Assembly (NCBI GenBank): GCA_947488625.1
Contig: CANKZR010000001.1
Location: forward strand, 1,860,001 to 1,924,000
DNA from: an uncultured Sphingomonadaceae bacterium
Lineage (GTDB): Bacteria > Pseudomonadota > Alphaproteobacteria > Sphingomonadales > Sphingomonadaceae
Length of the DNA: 64,000 nucleotides
Reading direction: 5' to 3'
The notes under the pieces: generated by a model
The model's input: the letters and a program-made list of their open reading frames with translations, nothing else
Told to the model about the DNA's origin: nothing
The model's database searches: none
Made by a program: the position numbers and the translations under genes
Shown here: piece after piece, positions 56,784-64,000 of the stretch
Layout of the letters: every line of letters begins with the position of its first letter
Position numbering within the stretch: the first letter of the stretch is position 1

Positions 56784-57595
56784 TCCCCAAACTCGGCTTC
56801 TCGGTCGAGGAACTACTGCCCAAAGCGCGGGGTGGCGGTGCGCTGAAAATGGGACTGGTGGGTCTGAGCGAGGACGAGTGGCTTCAGCCCGAACCCGACC
56901 TCGCCGCGCGCAATGCCGCCTTCGACGCCCATTCCGATAGCGTCCAGCTTGCACCGGGCGTCGGACCTGCAGGCGCTGAAGTTTCCGCCTTGCTGGGCAC
57001 AAGCGGCGGTTTGGAGGGTGCAGCACGCAGTGCGCACGAGGATATGTGCCTGCTCGCGGCGCAGGATTCAGAGGATGTCTACCGGCTGATCGGTGCGGCA
57101 GTTGCATGGCCCACGGACTGGCATCCGGCGGACAAGCTGGGTCTGCCGCTGGTCGCCCTTCATGCTCCTATCCATGGGTTCAGGCAGCAGCTTGCAAGCG
57201 CGGTAGATCATTTCATGGCGAAGCTGAAGCCCGGCCGGATATTCGGCCGCTGCAACTGGTTCGTTGCTCCGAAACCCGCGATGCGCTGGGTCGATACCGC
57301 TCCACCCCATGAAACCTTCGCTGCCGTCACGCCCGAAAATGCAGGCGAAACGCTGTTCGTGCGCTGTGAACGACAGACCCTGCGGCGACTCCCTGAAACA
57401 GGTGTCATCCTGTTCACCATAGGCGTATATGTGGCACCGCTGGGCACGCTGTCGGATGGGAACGTGGCGCGTCTGGCGCACGCGCTGGCCACAATACCAC
57501 CCGAAGAGGCCGAGCGGCGCGGTGCGCGCTGGTTTGCGCCGCAACTCGGTGCCTATTCAGCCGTCCGGGCGCAAAAGACCGATACGAGAGGATAG
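56780..57595 (+). CDS. DUF3445 (heme-dependent oxidative N-demethylase alpha-like) protein
   Basis: A 271-aa protein with the DUF3445 core: ARSAHEDMCLLAAQDSEDVY, AAVAWPTDWHPADKLGLPLV, LHAPIHGFRQQL and IFGRCNWFV. Characterised relatives use heme to demethylate small amines such as dimethylamine. This protein stands without the reductase and other subunits those enzymes need. The TTG at 56780 overlaps the mce stop (TTGA), with AAGGAC upstream, so the two are translated together. Its own substrate is unknown. Confidence 0.8.
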   Translation: MIPKLGFSVEELLPKARGGGALKMGLVGLSEDEWLQPEPDLAARNAAFDAHSDSVQLAPGVGPAGAEVSALLGTSGGLEGAARSAHEDMCLLAAQDSEDVYRLIGAAVAWPTDWHPADKLGLPLVALHAPIHGFRQQLASAVDHFMAKLKPGRIFGRCNWFVAPKPAMRWVDTAPPHETFAAVTPENAGETLFVRCERQTLRRLPETGVILFTIGVYVAPLGTLSDGNVARLAHALATIPPEEAERRGARWFAPQLGAYSAVRAQKTDTRG

Positions 57596-57598
57596 ATC

Positions 57599-58024
57599 GT
57601 GAGTCCTGCCCTTCCCTTGCTGATGCTGCTTGCCGCGCAACGCGGTGTCGAAACTGATGCTCCCGTATTCGCGAGCGAAGCGCCTGACTGTGCGGAGCCG
57701 ATGACGCAGCAGGCCATGAACTATTGCGCAGGATTGGAATACAACGAGGCGGACAAGGCACTGAATGCACAATGGCGCGAAACGGCGGCAGAGATGCGTC
57801 GGATGGACGCTGCCAGCACTCCGGACGACGGTCGCCCCGGCTATTTCGAACAATTGCTTGCCGCCCAGCGTGCGTGGCTCATCTACCGTGACGCGCATTG
57901 CGCCAGCGAAGGGTATTACGCCCGCGGTGGAACGCTGGAGCCGCTACTGGTTGCCACTTGCAAGACCCAGGTCACCCGCGTGCGAACCCGGCAGTTGCGG
58001 GAACTAAGTGATAATCCGCGCTAG
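57599..58024 (+). CDS. LprI-like lysozyme-inhibitor family protein
   Basis: A 141-aa secreted-looking protein with a weak N-terminal signal (SPALPLLMLLAAQRG) and the DUF1311/LprI core. This core includes PMTQQAMNYCAGLEYNEADK, LLAAQRAWLIYRDAHCASEG and LEPLLVATCKTQVTRVRTRQ, with four cysteines placed as in the family. LprI blocks lysozyme in mycobacteria; in proteobacteria the role is unproven. The start is a GTG at 57599, three bases after the DUF3445 stop. Its 3' end overlaps the MobA-like gene tail to tail by four bases. Confidence 0.83.
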   Translation: MSPALPLLMLLAAQRGVETDAPVFASEAPDCAEPMTQQAMNYCAGLEYNEADKALNAQWRETAAEMRRMDAASTPDDGRPGYFEQLLAAQRAWLIYRDAHCASEGYYARGGTLEPLLVATCKTQVTRVRTRQLRELSDNPR

Positions 58025-58608
58025 CGCGCGGCAAGTATCTGCCGAGCCGCCTCCAGCGCAGACGTATCGTCGACATCGCATAGGGTTTCCGGCGGTGCGT
58101 CGAACACCGTTACGCCATCAAGGTTGTAGAACAGCTTTCCCGCCCCACTGTCGCCCGCCAACCCGGTAAACCGTCCAACATCACCTGCTGCGATCTGCGC
58201 TGGAACCCCGAGATGGCCATCGGGATAGCGCGTGGCGGCGGTGGATGGGCAGGACGCTAGCCGGTGCAAGTGACCGGGATCGATCATCGGCATATCGGCC
58301 AGCAACAGCAGGACGCCGCGCGATTGTCGGGCAGCGTTGCAGCAGGCCAGCGCGACGGAGGTGCCCTGCCCTCGCTCCGGTGCCGGATTGGTGACCATGC
58401 GCCACCCTTGCGCCCCGCTGGCAAAGGCCGGTGGTTCGGGCCCCACCAGGATGATACCGGGCTGCAAGCCCGCAGCCGCGACACTATCGAGCACCCAGTT
58501 CCCCAGCGGACGGCCAGCACAGTCTGCGTCCAGCTTTCCTCCGCCGAAACGGCTGGCAAGACCGGCGGCAAGCACCGCCACCAGCGGCTCGCCTTCAGCG
58601 GCCCGCAT
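58021..58608 (-). CDS. MobA-like nucleotidyltransferase
   Basis: A 195-aa NTP-transferase of the MobA/MocA kind, which attaches CMP or GMP to molybdopterin. The opening motif is LVAVLAAGLASRFGGGKLDA, followed by the metal-binding LLLADMPMIDPGHLHRL. Compared with MocA the protein is short. It overlaps the xdhC gene by 14 bp on the same strand, so together they fit maturation of a xanthine-dehydrogenase-family enzyme that is not encoded in this window. The ATG at 58608 is preferred over the upstream 22-codon extension. Confidence 0.82.
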   Translation of the reverse strand: MRAAEGEPLVAVLAAGLASRFGGGKLDADCAGRPLGNWVLDSVAAAGLQPGIILVGPEPPAFASGAQGWRMVTNPAPERGQGTSVALACCNAARQSRGVLLLLADMPMIDPGHLHRLASCPSTAATRYPDGHLGVPAQIAAGDVGRFTGLAGDSGAGKLFYNLDGVTVFDAPPETLCDVDDTSALEAARQILAAR

Positions 58609-59512
58609 GGTGGTGCGGGTGGCGCAGTTCGTATGCGCCCGAGATATCCGCCAGGGCCGAAAGCGCCAGGCCAATCGGTTCGCGGCTATGCTTTACCGTG
58701 CCGATGGGGCTGACGACGCGTGCGACTTGCTCGGGCGCAAAGCCGATCGAGACCAGCTCCGCCTCCCGCGCCGCGCGGGCAGGTGCCCCGCCCTGTGCGC
58801 CGATCAGGAAAGCAGGCGTGGTGAGCGCCCATTGCAGGATAGCGCGCTCCCATTCATGATCGTGGAACAGCAGGATGATCGCGGTCCAACGGTCGGCAAG
58901 GAGGTAATCGGGTATCTTCCCCAGCGACAATGCGCTGTCTTCGCGGTCGTGCGTTTCGACGGCAATGCCGCAGGCTGCCGCAACCTGCGCCATGGCGGCC
59001 AGTTCCGGCCCCTCCCCGAACACCACCAGTCGCAGTTCCGGCACATAGCGGCGCTGCGCCAGCGGACTGGGGGCGGGCAATGGCAGCCGGGCTTCCCTTC
59101 GCGCATCAAGGCCATCGATCACGTTCTGGCAAGCGGTGCGATCGGGATGGGGATCGATCAATATGTCCAGCCCGCCGCCGCAAGGCAGGCGAAAGTCGAT
59201 CTTGGGCGAACCCGCGCCATAGCGGATGATCCGCCTCTCGCCGCCCTTCCGTATTTCGCGAGCCATTTCCTGCTCCAGGCAACCGTCTGCAAGGCTGCCG
59301 ACGATGTCGCCGCCGGGGTGAACCGCAAGTTGCGCACCAAGGCGGCGTGAAAAGCTGCCCTCGATATGGGTGATGGTGCATAGGCCCACGCCGGGCTGGC
59401 AGGCCGCACGCAAGGCTGCATGATCGCCTGCAAGGGAAGCGCCCATCATACTGAGGGTTGTGCGCCGGGTTTTCTGCAGGTCCGATACCCTTGCACCAAG
59501 GTGCTGTGTCAC
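58595..59512 (-). CDS. XdhC family molybdenum-enzyme maturation protein
   Basis: A 305-aa XdhC/CoxI protein that binds molybdenum cofactor, guards its sulfuration and delivers it to xanthine-dehydrogenase-type enzymes. Signature parts are GLCTITHIEGSFSRRLGAQL, DIVGSLADGCLEQEMAREI with the conserved Cys, and the Rossmann-like LRLVVFGEGPELAAMAQVAA in the C-terminal half. The start is a GTG at 59512 with GAGGAA six bases upstream. A MobA-like gene follows. The hydroxylase itself is not present here. Confidence 0.87.
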   Translation of the reverse strand: MTQHLGARVSDLQKTRRTTLSMMGASLAGDHAALRAACQPGVGLCTITHIEGSFSRRLGAQLAVHPGGDIVGSLADGCLEQEMAREIRKGGERRIIRYGAGSPKIDFRLPCGGGLDILIDPHPDRTACQNVIDGLDARREARLPLPAPSPLAQRRYVPELRLVVFGEGPELAAMAQVAAACGIAVETHDREDSALSLGKIPDYLLADRWTAIILLFHDHEWERAILQWALTTPAFLIGAQGGAPARAAREAELVSIGFAPEQVARVVSPIGTVKHSREPIGLALSALADISGAYELRHPHHHAGR

Positions 59513-59986
59513 CGCAATTCCTCGAACGCCACCATCGGGCCGATATAGCCGCGCCCGCTCGATGTGCCACCAAATTCAGGATGAGGTTGCAACCTATCCC
59601 ACATGATGGCTCGAAAGATTGCTGAAACATCCCGGCTGTGGAACGGTCCGCCGCGCCGCCATGGCCTTGATCCTACTGTGTTGAGACGCTAACACACGTT
59701 CGTCGAACAGGGTGGACGGTTCCTCGATCCCGGTTTCATGCGCAACGTCTTTCGTGTGAATAGCCGGCACACTTTCGATGTCGGCTACCGTGACAGTAGC
59801 TGATCAGAACTACTAGGATTGTCGAGATAGTGAGAGCGAGACAAGTCTGGAAGATGCGCACTGTTAACCATTTGTTGCGCGAAGAACACGCCGTGTCGAG
59901 AGTTGCGGATAGTTGCAGACGCCCGGTTGGAACATTTGAAACCATAGTTTAGACACTTCGTGTCGCATAGGGGAGCATCAGTGGGG
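59513..59986. other. Intergenic region between xdhC and the efflux operon
   Basis: A 474-bp stretch with no supported gene. Short open frames here lack ribosome binding sites and family likeness. It must contain the promoters of the divergent xdhC and efflux genes. The only clear structure is an inverted repeat TGTGTT (59677-59682) / AACACA (59691-59696), 8 bp apart, which could be an operator. Confidence 0.5.
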
Positions 59987-61447
59987 ATGGACGGGAATAC
60001 GTGCAGGGTACGCGCACGGCGCATGGCGGTGCTTGCAAGTCCGCTGTTTGCGCTGGGGGCATGTGCCACGCCCGCGAGCGACATCGCGCAGCCCGATATC
60101 GCTGTTCCCGCCCAGTGGCAGATCGCCGAGCCTGCACCGGTCAGTACCGACCTTACCGAATACTGGACGCTGCTGGGCGATCCCTTGCTCAGCGATTTCG
60201 TCGAACAGGCCATCCTCGATAACCGCGATCTGGCGCAAAGTGCAGCACGGCTGGAACAGGCGCGTTTTTCACTGGTGCAGGCGCGGGCTGGTTACCTTCC
60301 GTCTGTCTCGGCCACCGGCGGGGTCAATCGCGATGTCGGCGATCTTGCCCGCGACGACGTGCAATTCTCGCTTGGCGCAGATGCCGCATGGGAACTGGAC
60401 CTGTTCGGCCAGATATCCGGCAGCGTTGCCGCCGCACGTGGAGAACTGGCCGCGCAAGGCTATTCACTGGCAGACCTGCAACGCCTGATCGTTGGTCAAG
60501 TCGCCATCGCCACGATCAACGCACGCGCCACGGCAGAGCAACTGGCGATTGCGCGCTCGACGCTGGCCTATCAGGACGACAACCTTCAGATCGCGCGCTG
60601 GCGCAACCAGGCCGGTCTGGTTTCCAGTCTGGATGTGGAACAGGCGCGTACGCAGCGCGCACAGACTGCCGCCACTATTCCGCTGCTGGAAAGCAGTCTC
60701 GTTGCAACCGCCAACTCCATCTCTACGCTCATCGGCGAACCGCCGGGACCGGTAATGGACGCCATCGTCGCGACCGAGCCGGAGCCGGTCCCTTCCCCGC
60801 CCCTGTTGGCCGGGTTCGAAGCACCGGCAGAAGTGTTGCGCCGCCGCCCGGATGTTCGCAGTGCAGAGGCTGCGCTGTTTGCCAGCACCGCGCGCATCGG
60901 CGTTGCCCGCGCGCAACTGCTGCCGCTAGTGCGCCTCTCAGGCAATATCGGCACCGGGCCAGTAACCGGCGGCAACCTTTTCGACATCATAACCGGTGGG
61001 CTGTTTGCCGGGGTAAGCCAGTTGATCTTCGATGGCGGGCGCACGGCTGCTCAGGTCGATATTGCACAGGCCGGGGCCGACGTTTCGCTGGCAGCTTGGG
61101 AGCAATCGATCCTGAACGCGCTGGAAGACGTGGAAACCGCCGCAGTTGATCAGCGCACCTCGGACGAGCGTGTCACCATCAACGAGGAGGCGCTGGATGC
61201 TGCCGAAAACTCCGCTCTTCTGGCGCGCAGCCAGTACCAGGCGGGCCTCACCGATTTTCGCACCCTGCTGACGGCCGAGAACCAACTGCTCTCCGCCCGT
61301 AACCAGCTAGTTGCCGCCCAGGCCGACCGTGCCATCGCATTTGTCCGCCTGACGCAGGCGCTGGGCGGCGGGTGGACCATTTCCGATTACGACCTCCCGC
61401 CGGTGGCCAGTAGCGCCACGGCGAACAACGACAGGATCGCCCAATGA
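59987..61447 (+). CDS. Efflux outer membrane lipoprotein (NodT/OprM-type)
   Basis: The outer membrane channel of a tripartite efflux pump, TolC superfamily, 486 aa. The N-terminal signal carries the lipobox LGAC (PLFALGAC), as in NodT-type channels. The repeated barrel and tunnel blocks are visible: YWTLLGDPLLSDFVEQAILD, VTATNANVRAT-like TINARATAEQLAIARSTLAY, and NALEDVETAAVDQRTSDERV. The ATG at 59987 follows GGGGAG by about ten bases; GTG at 59981 is an alternative. It is the first gene of the operon and overlaps the adaptor gene by four bases. Confidence 0.9.
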   Translation: MDGNTCRVRARRMAVLASPLFALGACATPASDIAQPDIAVPAQWQIAEPAPVSTDLTEYWTLLGDPLLSDFVEQAILDNRDLAQSAARLEQARFSLVQARAGYLPSVSATGGVNRDVGDLARDDVQFSLGADAAWELDLFGQISGSVAAARGELAAQGYSLADLQRLIVGQVAIATINARATAEQLAIARSTLAYQDDNLQIARWRNQAGLVSSLDVEQARTQRAQTAATIPLLESSLVATANSISTLIGEPPGPVMDAIVATEPEPVPSPPLLAGFEAPAEVLRRRPDVRSAEAALFASTARIGVARAQLLPLVRLSGNIGTGPVTGGNLFDIITGGLFAGVSQLIFDGGRTAAQVDIAQAGADVSLAAWEQSILNALEDVETAAVDQRTSDERVTINEEALDAAENSALLARSQYQAGLTDFRTLLTAENQLLSARNQLVAAQADRAIAFVRLTQALGGGWTISDYDLPPVASSATANNDRIAQ

Positions 61448-62732
61448 GCCAGACCGACTCCGAAAACGAACAGGACATTGGCGAGTATCTCGACACCGGC
61501 AAGCCGCGCAAATGGTACAAGAAGCGCTGGGTATGGGTAATTGCGGTGATTGTGCTGGCGCTGATACTGATGTCCACGGTGTTTTCGGAGGATGAAGAGG
61601 GTCCGGAATACATCACCACCGAAGTGGAAGAGCGTTCGCTGGACCTGACCGTTACCGCAACGGGCAACCTGCGCCCCACCAACCAGGTGGAAGTCGGCTC
61701 CGAAGTGTCCGGCCGGATAGATGCCGTGCTGGTCGACGTGAACGATATCGTCTCGCGCGGACAGGTTCTGGCGCGGATCAACACCGACGTAATTCAGGAC
61801 CAGATCACGCAAGGCCGCGCCAATCTCAATGCCGCACGCGCCGCCGTGGTGCAGGCGCAGGCGACGCTTGACGCGGACACCGCACAGCTGGAACGCCTTC
61901 GCGAAGTGCGCCGCCTATCCGATGGCCGCGTGCCCGCACAGGCGGAGATGGAGCAGGCAGAGGCTGCCGTGAACCGAGGGCGCGCTGCCGTAGCCAGCGC
62001 CCGCGCCAATGTCTCCAGCGCGCAGGCCCAGCTTTCCAGCGCGCAGACCAACAGCGAGCGCGCCGTAATCCGCTCGCCCGTGTCGGGCGTGGTGCTGGCG
62101 CGGCAGGTGGAGCCTGGACAGACCGTGGCCGCCAGCTTCAACACCCCTACCCTGTTCGTGCTGGCGGAAAATCTCGCGACCATGCAGTTGCGCGTGGATA
62201 TCGACGAGGCCGATGTGGGCGAGGTGCAGCCCGGCCAGGCATCGACCTTCACCGTCGATGCCTATCCCGGACGCCGCTTTCCCGCAGTCGTGGAGCGGGT
62301 GGATCTTGCTTCCAACAATATCGCCCTCGCCAGTCAGCAACAGCAGGGCAATCAGGTGGTCAGCTACGAAGCGCGCCTGACCGTGGGTAACGAGGAAGGC
62401 CTGCTGCGTCCCGGCATGACGGCCACGGCCACGATCGCTACCACGAACACCGGCAATGCCATGCTGGTGCCCAATGGCGCGCTCAGGTTCGATCCGAACG
62501 AGGAGGAAGAAGGCGGCGGCATTTTCGGACCGCAGCAATTCGGGCTGGAAGGCGAGGACAACGCAACCATCGGCGTTGGCAGCCGCCAGACGGTTTACGT
62601 GGTGCAGGATGACGGCACGCTGCGCTCCATCGAGGTCGTGACCGGACAAAGCGACGGGCGCCAGACCGTCGTGACATCGGACGAACTCGAGGTGGGCATG
62701 AGCGTGGTCACCGGTATCAAGGCCGCGCAAGG

Positions 62733-62736
<4 letters not shown>
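61444..62736 (+). CDS. HlyD/MacA-type periplasmic adaptor
   Basis: Membrane fusion protein linking the inner membrane ABC exporter to the outer membrane channel; 430 aa. An N-terminal membrane helix (WVWVIAVIVLALILMSTVF) is followed by the lipoyl half-motif EVGSEVSGRIDAVLVDVNDI, a long alpha-helical hairpin rich in Ala/Gln (VSSAQAQLSSAQTNSERAV), the second lipoyl half (VIRSPVSGVVLARQVEPGQT) and beta-barrel domains. The overlap with both neighbours (four bases each) shows an operon. Confidence 0.93.
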
Positions 62737-63517
<781 letters not shown>

Positions 63518-63518
<1 letters not shown>

Positions 63519-64000
63519 TGCTGCGCATGACCTTCGCCACGTTCCTGCTGGCCTTGCGCGAAATCCGCCGCCATCTGCTGCGTAGTTTCCTGACGACGCT
63601 GGGCATCATCATCGGCGTTGCTGCGGTCATTACCATGGTGACGCTGGGCCGCGGGTTGACGGCCAATGTGCAGGAAGAGGTCTCGGGCTTGGGTTCCGAT
63701 GTCTTCATCGTGTTCCCCACCCGCGTCGATCCCAACACCGCCCCTCCCCCGTTCGACGATGCGGATATCCGCGCCGTAGAGAACCAGATTGCAGGGGTAG
63801 AGAACGCCGCCGGGTCGGTCAGCACCAACACCACCGCGTTTCACAACGGGCAGGACTGGGCAACCAGTGTGGAAGGTGCGGACATGGAGTTCTTCCGTGC
63901 GCAATCGATGGAGATCACCAAAGGGCGTGGCTTCAACGAACAGGACGAGGCGCGCGGGGAGAGCGTCTGCATCATCGGCCCCAAGGTGGTGGAAGAGATT
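63518..64000 (+). CDS. MacB/FtsX-type ABC transporter permease (3' end beyond window)
   Basis: The first 161 codons of a MacB-type permease. The N-terminal helix region [20 protein letters not shown] and [15 protein letters not shown] are characteristic, followed by the start of the periplasmic domain ([24 protein letters not shown]-like [13 protein letters not shown]). The frame is open to the right edge. It completes the ATPase-permease pair of a MacAB-TolC-like efflux system, whose substrate cannot be assigned. Confidence 0.93.

Noticed and set aside
59736-59945. A 69-residue minus-strand open frame with a hydrophobic stretch in the xdhC-efflux gap.
   Set aside because: It has no ribosome binding site and no family likeness, and lies where promoters are expected.

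Overview
The window looks like a chromosomal segment of a high-GC alphaproteobacterium of the order Sphingomonadales, most likely Erythrobacteraceae. This rests on the type of the encoded proteins and on gene order (argH-lptM-lysA, hemD-hemC divergent from tsaD-gpsA, serC-serA, purA close to hisZ, an XdhC/MobA-like pair). It is inferred from recognisable families and synteny, not from a database search. There is no rRNA, integrase, insertion sequence or CRISPR array. Nearly all the DNA is tightly packed coding sequence with many 1-4 base gene overlaps and a liking for TTG/GTG starts.

Layout. 1-2.9 kb: cytochrome c oxidase subunits I (cut by the left edge) and II. 3.1-9.5 kb: a plus-strand run pyrE, lipoprotein serine hydrolase, pdxJ, acpS, lepB, AI-2E-type permease, DUF3089 hydrolase, ruvX. 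9.5-13.2 kb: minus-strand argH-lptM-lysA-siroheme dehydrogenase, divergent by only 19 bp from a TlpA-like thioredoxin lipoprotein. 13.8-19.6 kb: FAD monooxygenase, tRNA-Val(UAC), asparaginase, a MarR-like regulator, purA, an aldo/keto reductase. 19.7-23.7 kb: hisZ and the serine operon serC-serA. 23.9-25.3 kb: extensin-like lipoprotein and a FixJ-like protein with a degenerate receiver. 25.5-29.5 kb: a four-gene operon of circularly permuted ATP-grasp, Alpha-E protein, transglutaminase and Anbu proteasome-like peptidase. 29.6-34.7 kb: alpha/beta hydrolase, two DUF3617 lipoproteins, uvrB, a small lipoprotein. 34.7-37.9 kb: DsbD-like reductase and a UbiH/COQ6-type hydroxylase. 37.9-39.2 kb: a visibly AT-richer accessory islet with an ankyrin-repeat lipoprotein, a 71-aa membrane protein and copies of a short repeat. 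39.2-45.6 kb: mitofilin-like protein, hemD, hemC, tsaD, gpsA, a MOP-type flippase. 45.7-49.4 kb: a frameshifted von Willebrand (YfbK-like) gene, an OmpA-domain protein, a 30-aa membrane peptide, a helix-hairpin-helix membrane protein, a stand-alone receiver. 49.5-55.1 kb: glutaryl-CoA dehydrogenase, an OmpA porin with a 25-proline linker, a TonB-like protein, a LuxR-TM-DUF4019 protein, a class III CoA-transferase. 55.4-59.5 kb: esterase, methylmalonyl-CoA epimerase, DUF3445 heme demethylase-like protein, LprI-like protein, MobA-like and XdhC proteins. 60.0-64.0 kb: an efflux operon (NodT-type outer membrane lipoprotein, HlyD/MacA adaptor, MacB-type ATPase and permease), cut by the right edge.

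Most genes are housekeeping. The most unusual material is the Anbu operon with a perfect 19-bp palindrome in front of it and a phosphorylation-incompetent FixJ-like regulator behind it. Other points are the single-base frameshift exactly in the metal-binding motif of the von Willebrand gene, the predicted membrane-tethered LuxR-DUF4019 regulator, and the accessory islet with its repeats.
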